64,000 nucleotides of DNA from Agrobacterium rubi TR3 = NBRC 13261 (GTDB lineage Bacteria > Pseudomonadota > Alphaproteobacteria > Rhizobiales > Rhizobiaceae). The notes beneath the pieces are model-generated. The model worked only from the letters and a program-made list of their open reading frames with translations, searched no databases and was not told the origin of the DNA. Below, one piece after another: positions 37,167 to 45,981 of this stretch. The stretch lies in the NCBI RefSeq assembly GCF_000739935.1, contig NZ_BBJU01000013.1, positions 1-64,000 of the forward strand, in the 5' to 3' direction. Both the position numbers and the translations under genes were made by a program. The first letter of the stretch is position 1. Every line of letters starts with the position of its first letter.

Positions 37167-37182
37167 ATACTATATATAGTAT
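37167..37182. promoter_or_regulatory. NrdR-box-like palindrome upstream of nrdJ
   Basis: A perfect 16-bp palindrome, atactatatatagtat, lies 154 bp upstream of the nrdJ start. It fits the NrdR consensus acaCwAtATaTwGtgt, so nrdJ is probably repressed by NrdR. A second, weaker candidate is centred about 29 bp further upstream (around 37196-37211); NrdR usually binds two boxes about three helical turns apart. Confidence 0.6.
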
Positions 37183-37646
37183 TAACAGTTTGTTGTCGCC
37201 ATATATTCCGCATGTGTTTTGGCGAAAAAGCCAGCTCACAGACAAATCCGTGCCATCACCCCTTCATGGATGAGAACGCAGACCAACGCGTGAACTGAAA
37301 CTGAAAAGAACCAGAGGTGGGACACCCGATTCTGTTGCCGCCGCAACATGAGGACACCATGTGAAAATGCGCTGATTCCGTCAAGGCCTAGTTTGAAAGG
37401 GTTTGTTAACCACCAGATATTGTGTATGAGCCTGTGGAAAACGGGGAAAGAAAAACCCTCTATAAATATCAGGCACTTGGGCGACGCCCGCGCGATTTCG
37501 CATCGCATGCTGTTGATATGGAATGCCGGTTTTCCGGGCCTTTTCGCAACTGCGGCAAAAAGGCGACACTTTGAGTTTTCCACCGGTCGGGGCGCAAAGA
37601 GTGGGAGAAAAATGAAGCCGGCACACAATCAGTAGAGGCACCGCGT
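37183..37646. other. Intergenic region between nrdJ and eamA-type gene
   Basis: Nothing I can call a gene. Open frames on both strands (for example 37348-37635 forward) have poor codon character. The part near nrdJ holds the regulatory palindrome and an AT-rich promoter-like area. The part near 37640 lies just beyond the stop of the transporter gene. Confidence 0.45.
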
Positions 37647-38546
37647 TCAGGCTGGCCGGGTCTTTCTCTCGGGCAGCGTCATGGAGAAGACGCCAATGAC
37701 GACGAGCACAAGACCGATCCATGCGGTCGGGGGCAGGCTTTCACCGAGAAAAATGACGCCGATGGCAACACCGATCGGCACACGCAGATAGGCCTGTGAT
37801 GTGGTGCCGACGGAACCGAGTGTGCGGATCAGCCGGTAATAGATCACGAAGGCGAGCGCCGTGGAAAAGACGGAAAGCGCCAGAAGCGCGAGGATGGACG
37901 TTGCCGAGGGCGACAGCGTCCATGGGTGATCGACGATGAGGCTGAGGGGTGCCAAGAGTGCGGCCCCGCATAGAAGCGAACCGGCGGCCGGCATCATTGG
38001 ATCGAGGCCCCTGAAATTCTTGCCGAAGATGACGGCTCCTGCATAACAGACGCTGGCGGCGATGACGGCGAGCTGTGCCAGCAATTCCTTGCCGACACCA
38101 TTGAGGGCCTGCACGCCGACGATGAGCACGATGCCGCTGAACCCGGCGGCGATGCCCGCCATCTTGCGGCCGCTGACGGGTTCGTGGCGGATGAAAAGCA
38201 CCGTCATAAGAAAGGCGAAGACCGGCGTGGTGGAGTTGAGAATGACCGCAAGCCCGGCATCCGTGGTGGTTTCGGCCCAGGCAATGAGGGTGAAGGGAAC
38301 GGCGGTGTTGAGGCAGGCCTGAATGAAGAAGCGTTTCCACGTGGCAGCATCACGCGGCAGACGCAGCCCGCGGATGCGCAGGACGATGAGGAGAACCGTG
38401 GCGGCAATCAGTGTTCTGGCGGCAATCAACGTAACCGGTGGAATGGTGGCGACGCCCAGCTTGATGAAGGTATAGGCCGCACCCCACAGCGTGGCGAGTG
38501 TGAGAAGGAGGGCTAGCTCCCTGGTGATATTGCCGTTGGCGGTCAT
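37647..38546 (-). CDS. EamA/DMT-family membrane transporter
   Basis: The 299-residue protein has ten hydrophobic helices in two EamA repeats (residues about 8-135 and 150-285), the layout of the drug/metabolite transporter family. First-repeat features include L-W-G-A-A-Y-T-F-I-K and the second has Y-L-R-V-P-I-G-V-A-I-G. Members export amino acids, metabolites or drugs; the substrate here is unknown. Start ATG 38546 is preferred over the upstream frame because of an AAGGAA site and because the extra residues are hydrophilic. A transcriptional regulator lies divergently at 38672, with about 125 bp between the two starts, and may control it. Confidence 0.88.
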   Translation of the reverse strand: MTANGNITRELALLLTLATLWGAAYTFIKLGVATIPPVTLIAARTLIAATVLLIVLRIRGLRLPRDAATWKRFFIQACLNTAVPFTLIAWAETTTDAGLAVILNSTTPVFAFLMTVLFIRHEPVSGRKMAGIAAGFSGIVLIVGVQALNGVGKELLAQLAVIAASVCYAGAVIFGKNFRGLDPMMPAAGSLLCGAALLAPLSLIVDHPWTLSPSATSILALLALSVFSTALAFVIYYRLIRTLGSVGTTSQAYLRVPIGVAIGVIFLGESLPPTAWIGLVLVVIGVFSMTLPERKTRPA

Positions 38547-38671
38547 GCGTTCGTTCCTTGCTGCACGTCTGTCTGACAACGGTGTTAGCCGCAAAGGCAG
38601 CCGGAATGCTTCGGCGGTGGCCGAACTGTGGATGGCTGACAGGGTTAGACCATGCTGCTACGATCTGTCCC

Positions 38672-39409
38672 ATGACAAATTTTGCTTCCGGTAACGCAAT
38701 CGCCACTGTCGCAAGCCTGATCGGTGATGCGGCACGCGCCAATATGTTGTCTGCCCTGATGGGCGGTCAAGCCTTGACGGCGGGCGAACTGTCACGCCAT
38801 GCGGGCGTAACGACCCAGACGACGAGTGGTCATCTGTCGCGCCTGACCGATGCGCGGCTGCTGACCGTGGAAAAACAGGGTAGACATCGTTATTATCGGC
38901 TGGCCTCGGCAGAGGTGGCGCAGGCCATCGACGCGCTGATGGCGCTTGCCTCCAGCGGGCCGAAACGCCACCACCCGATCGGGCCGAAAGACGATGCCTT
39001 GCGCATGGCCCGCACCTGTTACGACCATATGGCGGGCAGGCTTGCGGTGGCTTTGGCCGATGCGCTGTGCGACAAATCCTATGTGGTGGTTTCAGACAGC
39101 GCGGCGCTGGTAACGGAAGAGGGGCAAAGATTCTTCTGTGATTTCGGGCTATATCTGAAACCGCAGGGCAGTTCTAAACGACCGCTGTGCCGGGCGTGTC
39201 TGGACTGGAGCGAACGGCGGATGCATCTGGCTGGAAAGCTCGGGGCAGGGTTGCTCGACCGCTTCACCGCATTGGGCTGGGTTGCCCGAATACCCGAGAC
39301 ACGCGCTTTGCGCGTGACGCCAGCAGGAGAGGTGGGTTTTCGCACCACATTCGGATTGACGGCGGACTGGCGCTCGCCTTTGGTCACCGCAATAAAAAAT
39401 GACGGCTGA
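38672..39409 (+). CDS. ArsR-type winged-helix transcriptional regulator
   Basis: The 245-residue protein has an ArsR/HTH-20 winged helix at residues about 8-90 (A-A-R-A-N-M-L-S-A-L...T-A-G-E-L-S-R-H-A-G-V-T-T-Q-T-T-S-G-H-L). A C-terminal domain with C-R-A-C near residue 170 and W-S-E-R follows. It is longer than classic ArsR repressors (about 100 residues). The C-terminal half is of the kind found in rhizobial and pseudomonad regulators placed beside DMT exporters. It is divergent from the EamA gene, its probable target. Start ATG 38672 is chosen because the upstream in-frame sequence lacks the family pattern. Confidence 0.82.
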   Translation: MTNFASGNAIATVASLIGDAARANMLSALMGGQALTAGELSRHAGVTTQTTSGHLSRLTDARLLTVEKQGRHRYYRLASAEVAQAIDALMALASSGPKRHHPIGPKDDALRMARTCYDHMAGRLAVALADALCDKSYVVVSDSAALVTEEGQRFFCDFGLYLKPQGSSKRPLCRACLDWSERRMHLAGKLGAGLLDRFTALGWVARIPETRALRVTPAGEVGFRTTFGLTADWRSPLVTAIKNDG

Positions 39410-39422
39410 GAGAGCCGTCATT
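39398..39422. terminator. Bidirectional intrinsic terminator
   Basis: A 10-bp perfect stem (aatgacggct / agccgtcatt) with loop gagag, overlapping the end of the ArsR-type gene and flanked by an A-run on the left. It can serve both that gene and gpt, which converge here. Confidence 0.75.
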
Positions 39423-39446
39423 GTCTTGTGCGATCGCTCGTAACAG

Positions 39447-39944
39447 TCAGCCCGGTGCGCCCTTGGCGATGGGTTCCTGATAGGTGAAGCCGAGGTCCCA
39501 GGGGAAGTAGATCCAGGTGTCCTGGCTGACCTCGGTGATGAAGGTGTCGATGGTGGGGACGCCTGTGGGCTTGGCGTAGACGCAGGCGAAGTGGGCTTTT
39601 GGTAGCATTTCGCGCACTTCGAGCGCCGTCTTGCCGGTGTCGGTGAGGTCGTCGACAACGAGAATGCCTTCGCCTTGTCTTTCCATCAATTCCGGCGAGA
39701 TGCCCTTAAGCAGCAGCGTATCGCCCTGATTGACGTAATCATGGCGCGTGGCGATGCAGACGGTGTCGATGAGGCGGATGTTGAGTTCGCGCGAGATGAT
39801 GGCGGCGGGCACGAGGCCGCCACGGGTGATGCAGACGATGGCGCGGAACTCCTGGTTCAGGCCGGCCAGACGCCATGCCAGCGCACGGGCATCGCGGTGA
39901 AATTGATCCCAGGAAACGGGAAAAGCTTTATCGGGAAGGGACAT
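39447..39944 (-). CDS. gpt: Xanthine/guanine phosphoribosyltransferase
   Basis: The 165-residue protein is a purine salvage enzyme that attaches phosphoribose from PRPP to xanthine, guanine or hypoxanthine. The PRPP-binding loop is [14 protein letters not shown] near residues 92-105, with the flexible-loop C-I-T-R-G-G-L near 37-43. Its length and the C-terminal W-I-Y-F-P-W motif match bacterial Gpt (XGPRT) rather than Hpt. It stands as a single gene. Cytoplasmic, membrane-associated in E. coli. Confidence 0.93.
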   Translation of the reverse strand: MSLPDKAFPVSWDQFHRDARALAWRLAGLNQEFRAIVCITRGGLVPAAIISRELNIRLIDTVCIATRHDYVNQGDTLLLKGISPELMERQGEGILVVDDLTDTGKTALEVREMLPKAHFACVYAKPTGVPTIDTFITEVSQDTWIYFPWDLGFTYQEPIAKGAPG

Positions 39945-40076
39945 GAGGTGTCTACCATCTGGTCAAAATTGTCGATGGCTTTGGCTAATAGCGGCAAGAA
40001 TGGCTGAAAGGCAAGCTTCTCACGCCGCTCACCATACGCTTTCTCGCCATATCAGCAAAAATGACGCCTATGGACT

Positions 40077-40934
40077 TTACGGGTTTTTCTCGACAAAGGC
40101 GCCGATGACGCGGTTACGCCCGGCATCCTTGGCGGTGTAAAGTGCCGTATCGGCGCGGCGCAGCAATTGCTGCAGACGCTCGCTTGTACCGGCCTGGACG
40201 ACGCCGAAACTGCAGGTGATGCGGCCGTGGGGGAGTGGGTCGACATAGCTGGACTGGAATGCGGCGCGCAGACGTTCCGCAATGCCGAGCGCTGCCTCAC
40301 CCGAGGTGCGCGGCAGGACCACACAGAATTCCTCGCCGCCCACACGGGCCGCCAGATCATAGGGGCGCAGCTGGTCTTTGACGATCTCTCCGACATTCAT
40401 CAGGACGTTGTCACCGACATCGTGGCCGAAATTGTCGTTGATGTTCTTGAACTTATCGAGATCGAACAGAATGATCGACAGCGGCTCGTTGTTGCGCTCC
40501 GCCTGTGCCTGAAGAGCGGGCATCTGTTCCGTCAGCCAGCGGCGATTGCCGAGGCCGGTCAGGAAGTCCGTCGTTGCCTGATGCTGAAGCTTCTTGTTCA
40601 GTTCCTCGACCTGCAACAGCATGGATTTGGTCGCATCGGTCACGGTGGCGATTTCGTCTGACCCGATGGAGCGAAGCTTGAAGACGCTCTTGTCCTGCGG
40701 ATATTTGTCCAGCGCCTCAGCCAGATGGTGCAACGGGCGAATGAAGCGCCATATCGCAAACAGGCACAGCGCGGTGCCAAGCAGTGTGGCCACCAGGATC
40801 AGTATAAACACCGGCATTGGGGATGTGTCGAAGCCGCTGAGCAGATGAATGATCAATGCAATCAGTGGGACATGCACGCTCAGGAACGAGACCAGAAAAA
40901 TCTTCGCAATAAGAGAACGTCGAATGAGGGTCAT
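40077..40934 (-). CDS. Membrane-bound diguanylate cyclase (GGDEF)
   Basis: The 285-residue protein has two N-terminal membrane helices (about 8-30 and 40-62), a HAMP-like linker (about 63-115) and a GGDEF domain with L-T-G-L-G-N-R-R, F-D-L-D-K-F-K and the active loop G-G-E-E-F near residue 208. An inhibitory I-site R-P-Y-D lies five residues before G-G-E-E-F, so product feedback is expected. It makes cyclic di-GMP from two GTP. The space between the helices is very short, so it probably senses little outside the cell. Single gene. Confidence 0.92.
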   Translation of the reverse strand: MTLIRRSLIAKIFLVSFLSVHVPLIALIIHLLSGFDTSPMPVFILILVATLLGTALCLFAIWRFIRPLHHLAEALDKYPQDKSVFKLRSIGSDEIATVTDATKSMLLQVEELNKKLQHQATTDFLTGLGNRRWLTEQMPALQAQAERNNEPLSIILFDLDKFKNINDNFGHDVGDNVLMNVGEIVKDQLRPYDLAARVGGEEFCVVLPRTSGEAALGIAERLRAAFQSSYVDPLPHGRITCSFGVVQAGTSERLQQLLRRADTALYTAKDAGRNRVIGAFVEKNP

Positions 40935-41439
40935 CGTCTGGCGTCTTTCAGTCTTTATCCTTTACCTTTGTTCGGCAGCGGATTGTTCTTGGAGATGGCG
41001 AGCATGAACCTGATCCTAAAAAAAGCAATTACAAGGCAGCGACCTCTTATATTCGAATTTTATAGGGTTATTTTTCAATTCAAAGTGTTAAGAGCGCCCG
41101 TTAAAGCTTGGATTCATCGTTTTGCTATTTCAGGTTGCGGTCCGTGTCCGATGTTTGAGGGCATTTAACGCCGGATGGCGCACGTGGTTTCGCCATGACG
41201 GCAATTTCTTGCGCAAGCGCAGGTCTTTCAGGACTGAATTCCTTCGTTGAAGACCAGCGACAGGGTACGAGACGCAGTCTTCATCGTCTCTTGCCTGAAA
41301 ATAAGCCTCTGTTTTGATTGCATATTCCGTGTCCAGAAAGACCTATAGGCGGGCATGTCATTTTTTTGTCAAAAGGCGCATTTTCCTGCTTGCGGTATCG
41401 AAAAGCTCTGACTATAAGGGCGCCACACGACATGTGTAC
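40935..41439. other. Intergenic region upstream of tRNA-Glu
   Basis: About 500 bp without a convincing gene. The first 70 bp hold the promoter of the diguanylate cyclase. The later part has an imperfect repeat of the tRNA start (agggcgccac at 41418-41427 resembles the acceptor region), probably chance. Confidence 0.4.
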
Positions 41440-41514
41440 GCGCCCTTCGTCTATCGGTTAGGACGTCAGATTTTCATTCTGAAAAGAGGGGTTCGACTCC
41501 CCTAGGGCGTACCA
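41440..41514 (+). tRNA. tRNA-Glu (UUC)
   Basis: The acceptor stem pairs gcgccct with agggcgt (one G-U), the anticodon stem is tcaga/tctga with anticodon TTC, the T arm is agggg-ttcgact-cccct, and CCA is encoded. All four arms fold as a standard tRNA-Glu of 75 nt. Confidence 0.96.
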
Positions 41515-41718
41515 TTTCAGTGTCTTCCCAGTGATAATTCTAGTTTAAAAAATAGATACGTGTCAGCTGAACATATGCTTTTACAGCATTGATGTTCATA
41601 TGACGCATCTGTCTTCGATGAATTTTTCGGTTGTTAGCTAAAAATGCTGTCATATTTTTTTCGACAAAAAGTACATAGTTCGCCCGATATGGGATGATGT
41701 GTGGGCTGAGGGTGAGAA

Positions 41719-42321
41719 ATGAAAGCGACTACGCTTCTAGAGAAAGTTTATCTCATCGGACTAGCAAATTTTCGAAATGAAGCGTCGGCTTGGTCCAAGC
41801 TTTCCCTAACGTTTTCCAAGTTTGGCGTTGCTCACAGCATAACAGTGATGAATATGAGTAAGCTTGACATAATGCTTCGACAGCTCGAACGAGAGCTCGT
41901 TGCTGAGTTTGCAAACTCGCAGTACGACGATAACAGCTTCTCTACTGGTCTTATTGTTGCCTTATCAGATGCTTGGCTTCTAGGAATATATGAGGCTATT
42001 CGAGCCGCTAGGGACATGAAGCCCGTTGAAGAAAAACTCGACGCTCTTTATGCAGCTCTCACTCTGGTTAGGATACCAGTTGCCAAGGCGCAATTGGCCG
42101 GTGCAAATAGGAAGTTTCCTAGCCTCCTGATGGTTCCGGCAGGTGATGAAGTTGACGATAACCAAAAACCGTATGCGCATGATGGCTCTTATCTAGTTGC
42201 CAGCAACTGTTGCACACAGACAGGCGCAAAAGTTTGGTACCCCTTCAATCTTAAAACTCAAAAAACTGACAGAATTAGCCGAATTGAACTGTCTGATCAG
42301 TTCTTAGCGTTGGCTTTATGA
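41719..42321 (+). CDS. Hypothetical protein downstream of tRNA-Glu
   Basis: The 200-residue helical protein matches no family I know. The gene is visibly richer in A and T than its neighbours and uses codons like ata, ttt and agt that the core genes avoid. It sits about 200 bp after tRNA-Glu, in an AT-rich stretch without other genes. This suggests recent transfer, possibly with the tRNA as the entry point, although I found no duplicated tRNA end. No signal peptide or membrane segment. ATG 41719 has GGTGAG upstream. Confidence 0.6.
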   Translation: MKATTLLEKVYLIGLANFRNEASAWSKLSLTFSKFGVAHSITVMNMSKLDIMLRQLERELVAEFANSQYDDNSFSTGLIVALSDAWLLGIYEAIRAARDMKPVEEKLDALYAALTLVRIPVAKAQLAGANRKFPSLLMVPAGDEVDDNQKPYAHDGSYLVASNCCTQTGAKVWYPFNLKTQKTDRISRIELSDQFLALAL

Positions 42322-42501
42322 GGCAAATGCGTGCCTTTTGGCCTTAGAGATCCAGCGCAAGCTTATTTACAAACTGTCGTTGCGGGCGCTTGAGGTGCTG
42401 CACCTGTCCGTCTGATATCCGACTGAATACGGGTCGAGTTTCGCAGTTGACCCTGCGGGCAACAGCGCCATTGTAGCACTGACATCTTGGAGGAGATATC
42501 T

Positions 42502-42945
42502 GTGACATCAGGCATACCGTTTTCCCTTGTCGGCATCGATCACGTCGTTTTGCTGGTGGATGATATGGACAAGGCGCTGCGTTTTTATCACGACGTGTTG
42601 GGCTGCCGTCCGGGCTATACCTATCCGGCGCTGGGCATGGAGCAGGTGTGGTGCGGGGCGTCGCTGATCGTGTTGTGGGACACCACGCATCCCGGTGGGC
42701 AGAAGGCGGCGCCGCCGGTGGCGGGTGGGCGCAATGTCGACCACATCTGCATCGCGACCGGGCCATTCGAGCATGATGCCCTGCGGGTGCATCTGGAAAG
42801 CCACGGCGTTTCCATTCACCGCGAGGCGATGCATGGCGGGGCGAGGGGTATGGGGCATTCCTTCTATATATACGACCCCTTCGGTAACATGCTGGAAATC
42901 AAGGGACCGGCGGAATATCCGGACGGACGATCTGCTGTCGTTTGA
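42502..42945 (+). CDS. VOC (glyoxalase/bleomycin resistance-like) protein
   Basis: The 147-residue protein has two beta-alpha-beta-beta-beta modules of the vicinal oxygen chelate family, with metal ligands likely at H in G-I-D-H-V-V-L-L, H in V-D-H-I-C-I and E in G-N-M-L-E-I-K. Start GTG 42502 is chosen because of the GGAGGA site at 42489-42494; a TTG at 42487 would put that site inside the gene. VOC proteins include glyoxalases, dioxygenases and epimerases; the substrate is unknown. It precedes a lipocalin gene by about 95 bp. Confidence 0.85.
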   Translation: MTSGIPFSLVGIDHVVLLVDDMDKALRFYHDVLGCRPGYTYPALGMEQVWCGASLIVLWDTTHPGGQKAAPPVAGGRNVDHICIATGPFEHDALRVHLESHGVSIHREAMHGGARGMGHSFYIYDPFGNMLEIKGPAEYPDGRSAVV

Positions 42946-43039
42946 GCAGAGGCGTGAACACGGTTTGATGATGCGGGCGCATGCAACTGGAAAGCGGGAA
43001 TGGCGTTGTTCTGCAAACAGAATTAACGGAGCATTAACC

Positions 43040-43570
43040 ATGACCAGTTTCCTTCGCCCGCTCGCCGCTACGCTTGCCTTTTGCGGGCTCAGCGCCTGCC
43101 TTATCGAAGAGGCAAAAGCCGAGACGCCGATCGTGCGCACGCAGATGTCGCATTATCAGGGCAAATGGCTCGAGATCGGCCGGACCCCAATGCGGCTGAC
43201 GGATGGCTGCGTGGCTGGCTTCACTGTCTACACGAAGGGCGATGCGCCCAACCAGGTCAAGGTTCAGGATGGCTGTCGCGAGGGAACGCCGCAGGGTGAG
43301 TTGAAAACCATCGAGGGCGTCGGCACGCTGATGGATTACAAGGATACGAACGCGAAGCTGCGGGTGCGATATCCGCTCCTGATCACTTTCAATTATTGGG
43401 TTCGCTATCAAGCGCCTGATCGCAGCTGGTTCATCAGCTCCAACCCTGACATGACAAACCTGTGGATCTATGCGCGCAGCGTACCATCCAAGAGCAAGCT
43501 GGCTGTGATGGTGAAGAAGGCACAAGAGCTTGGTTATGATACGACCAAGCTGGAGTTTCCGAAGTTCTGA
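43040..43570 (+). CDS. Bacterial lipocalin-type lipoprotein
   Basis: The 176-residue protein has a signal peptide ending in a lipobox-like L-S-A-C near residue 20, so it is probably a lipoprotein. It then has the lipocalin start Y-Q-G-K-W-L-E-I (G-x-W motif) and a long beta-barrel with R-Y-P-L-L-I-T-F-N-Y-W-V. Blc-type lipocalins bind lysophospholipids or other hydrophobic molecules at the outer membrane. The start ATG 43040 gives a proper signal peptide. A terminator follows directly. Confidence 0.8.
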   Translation: MTSFLRPLAATLAFCGLSACLIEEAKAETPIVRTQMSHYQGKWLEIGRTPMRLTDGCVAGFTVYTKGDAPNQVKVQDGCREGTPQGELKTIEGVGTLMDYKDTNAKLRVRYPLLITFNYWVRYQAPDRSWFISSNPDMTNLWIYARSVPSKSKLAVMVKKAQELGYDTTKLEFPKF

Positions 43571-43593
43571 TATTTCGGGTTTGATGATGAAAG

Positions 43594-43620
43594 ATGCCTG
43601 CGGAGACGCGGGCATTTTTT
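43594..43620 (+). terminator. Intrinsic terminator of the lipocalin gene
   Basis: A 9-bp stem (atgcctgcg / cgcgggcat, one wobble) with loop gaga is followed by T6. It starts 24 bp after the lipocalin stop codon. Confidence 0.8.
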
Positions 43621-43691
43621 ATTTGTGGCGTTGGATGGGGACGTAGCGAGATGCGGTGAAAAGAGTCTCCTCAGACCAAGACTTGGTCTGG

Positions 43692-43723
43692 CTGGATACC
43701 GGCTCTAAGCCGGTATGACGGAG
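43692..43723. repeat. Alphaproteobacterial intergenic palindromic repeat
   Basis: The sequence ctggataccggct-ctaa-gccggtatgacggag has a perfect stem (taccggct... with gccggta) flanked by tgg and tgacgg. This is the usual shape of the palindromic repeats scattered between genes in Rhizobiales (ggat-stem-atgacgg). Probably one copy of a dispersed family. Confidence 0.5.
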
Positions 43724-43742
43724 ATGGTGAAAATCCACACAA

Positions 43743-43768
43743 AAATGCCCGCGTTTCCGCGGGCATTT
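43743..43768. terminator. Intrinsic terminator
   Basis: An 11-bp perfect stem (aaatgcccgcg / cgcgggcattt) with loop tttc. It lies 22 bp beyond the stop of the reverse-strand membrane protein gene and is A/T-flanked on both sides. Confidence 0.75.
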
Positions 43769-43790
43769 CGTTTTGGTCGGATGGTCGCCG

Positions 43791-44690
43791 TTATTCGATG
43801 ACGGTTTCGCGGCGGCGTTCTGTGTGGGCAGCGCCGATGTTACCGCCAAAGAGGGCAGCGACGGCACCGATGAGCAGGGCGCTGAAGGCGACGTAGGAGG
43901 CTGTGGAAACGCCGGTTGCTGTTGCCTGAGCGGCTTCAGTCGCGCGCTGCTTGGCCTGTTCTACGGCCTGCTTGTACTGGTTTTCGTAATCCGTGACCTG
44001 CTGACGGGCCTGATCGACAGGGATGCCCTGTGCACGAGCCAGAGCGTCTGCGGCGCGGTTGCGGGCGTCATTTGCCTGGGCCTGATCGCCTGTCAGTGCG
44101 GCACGAACAGCGCTAACGGCTGCATCGCGCAGAGCCTGTGGATCGTTGCCACCGCTGGCTTCACGAATGCGCTGTTCGATGGTCGCAACCGGGTCAGTCG
44201 CACCGGCAAGCGATGGAGCAGCTGTCGTTGCAGCCGTCGCGATGGTCGAGCCTGCGCCGGAAAAGACGCTCGTGACGCCTGTGAACGCACCGCCGACCAG
44301 TGCACCGACGGATGTGGTCAGCAGGTAGAAGACGATGAGTGTGGTGACGGCCCAGGATGTGAGGCCATGCAGCGCGCCGGTGGTGCGCACGGTGCGGCCA
44401 GACAGGCGGCTTGCAACATAAGCACCAACGAACGCTGCGATAATGCCGCTGACGATGATCCAGATGACCGAGCCCATGGAGAGCGATGTCGCGGTCGGCG
44501 TGTCGTTCGCGGCAGGGTCGATGACGCCTGCGCCGATTGCCAGACCCAGAAGGTTGAGCAGCAGGTGAAGTGCCAAGGCAATTGCCACGCCTGCGAAGAT
44601 GGCGCCCCACGAAATATTGGCTAGGGATTCCCGCGCGACAGCAGTGTGAACTACCCCTGTCGATGCCGCGTATCTGGTCTGATCAGTCAT
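43791..44690 (-). CDS. Hypothetical multi-pass membrane protein
   Basis: The 299-residue protein has membrane helices near residues 26-50, 70-95, 105-130 and a last one near 270-290. Between the last two lies a long soluble, alanine- and glutamine-rich helical segment (about 150-260, with repeated A-D-A-L-A-R and Q-A-R-Q-Q) that probably forms a coiled coil. I recognise it only as a rhizobial membrane protein of unknown role. Start ATG 44690 follows AGGAGAG. Confidence 0.75.
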   Translation of the reverse strand: MTDQTRYAASTGVVHTAVARESLANISWGAIFAGVAIALALHLLLNLLGLAIGAGVIDPAANDTPTATSLSMGSVIWIIVSGIIAAFVGAYVASRLSGRTVRTTGALHGLTSWAVTTLIVFYLLTTSVGALVGGAFTGVTSVFSGAGSTIATAATTAAPSLAGATDPVATIEQRIREASGGNDPQALRDAAVSAVRAALTGDQAQANDARNRAADALARAQGIPVDQARQQVTDYENQYKQAVEQAKQRATEAAQATATGVSTASYVAFSALLIGAVAALFGGNIGAAHTERRRETVIE

Positions 44691-44874
44691 TCTACTCTCC
44701 TGTAACACACGCGGGTTTCGCGTTCCGCACTGAAACGGGCGGATTATGCGTTTGTTCCGCGCTAAAACAGGAAAATCTAATTGTTTTTCAAATAAATTTC
44801 GGAATGGTTATAACTCAATAAATTCAACCATTTGTAGTTATGTCTTATTATGATGCTAAGGCGCGTAGAAAACG

Positions 44875-45747
44875 TCAGCGCGTGATCGGTTTCCTTAGTC
44901 TGCCAGCGGCATCCTGAATGTATTGCCAGGCGACGCGACCGGACCTGCCACCGCGTGTCGTTGCCCATGCCAGTGCTTCGTGGTGAAGCGTTTCGCGGGG
45001 CAGGCCGAGATCGAAATGGTCGGCATAGCCGTCGATCATGGCGAGGTAATCGTCCTGACTGCATTTGTGGAAGCCGAGCCACAGGCCGAAGCGATCCGAC
45101 AGCGATACTTTCTCTTCGACCGCCTCGGATGGATTGATGGCGGTGGACTGTTCGTTCTCCATCATGTGGCGCGGCAGGAGGTGGCGGCGGTTGGAGGTGG
45201 CGTAGAACAGCACATTGTCCGGCCTGCCTTCTATGCCGCCATCAAGGGCCGCTTTCAGAGACTTGTAGGCGGTGTCGTCATGATCGAAGGAGAGGTCATC
45301 GCAAAACAGGATGATGCGGTTGTCTGCGGTTTTGAGAATGTCCATCAACGCGGGCAGCGTGTGGATGTCTTCGCGGTGGACTTCCACGAGTTTCAGTGGC
45401 ATGTCGGTCGACGTCCGCACGTCTTCGTGAACGGCTTTGACCAGCGATGACTTGCCCATGCCACGTGCGCCCCACAGAAGGACGTTGTTTGCGGCAAAGC
45501 CTTGCGCAAAGCGCAGGGTGTTGTCGTGGAGGATATCGCGGACGTGATCGACGCCACGGATGAGCTGGAGCGCGATGCGGTTGGGCTTGGGCACGGGCTG
45601 AAGCCAGGCGTTGGCGGGTGCCCAGACGAAACAATCGGCGCTGTTCCAGTCATTGACGGCGGGGGCGGGGCCTGCGAGCCGCTCCAGTGCATCGGCCAGG
45701 CGGCGGACTTGCGACAGCAGCTCTGCGTTCGTTTCTTCCGGTGTCAT
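44875..45747 (-). CDS. AAA+ ATPase of the DUF815 family
   Basis: The 290-residue protein contains Walker A W-G-A-R-G-M-G-K-S-S-L near residues 90-100 and Walker B I-L-F-C-D-D-L-S-F near 148-156, followed by sensor-1 F-Y-A-T-S-N-R-R-H. The extent and motifs match DUF815 (AAA+ superfamily) proteins, which are widespread in alphaproteobacteria; their role is not established. ATG 45747 is chosen as the start because GGAGAC lies upstream and the family begins here; the longer frame is a shadow of other DNA. It is divergent from yajC. Confidence 0.85.
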   Translation of the reverse strand: MTPEETNAELLSQVRRLADALERLAGPAPAVNDWNSADCFVWAPANAWLQPVPKPNRIALQLIRGVDHVRDILHDNTLRFAQGFAANNVLLWGARGMGKSSLVKAVHEDVRTSTDMPLKLVEVHREDIHTLPALMDILKTADNRIILFCDDLSFDHDDTAYKSLKAALDGGIEGRPDNVLFYATSNRRHLLPRHMMENEQSTAINPSEAVEEKVSLSDRFGLWLGFHKCSQDDYLAMIDGYADHFDLGLPRETLHHEALAWATTRGGRSGRVAWQYIQDAAGRLRKPITR

Positions 45748-45981
45748 CTCGACGTCTCCAACAAAGGATTGCGCCTGCCGTTCATCTTGTATGGAGGCCG
45801 CGCAACAGTAGAATTTCTGCGAGGTAGCATGGTGTTTATCGGCTTGAAAGGTTATGAGGCGTGGAAACGGTACGGCGTAGTGTCTGTGTCTGTTGCATTC
45901 TAGGGGATCGCAACTATATTCCGGCGGCTTGAAAAGCCGGCGAGTGGCTAAGACTGCGCCTGATAATCTGAGGAGTTTTTG

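Noticed and set aside
37236-37628. Reverse open frame of 130 codons upstream of nrdJ
   Set aside because: Poor codon use, no ribosome-binding site and no recognisable protein pattern.
42344-43140. Reverse frames over the VOC gene (42344-42766 and 42508-43140)
   Set aside because: Shadows of the VOC protein gene, which has clear family motifs and a good ribosome-binding site.
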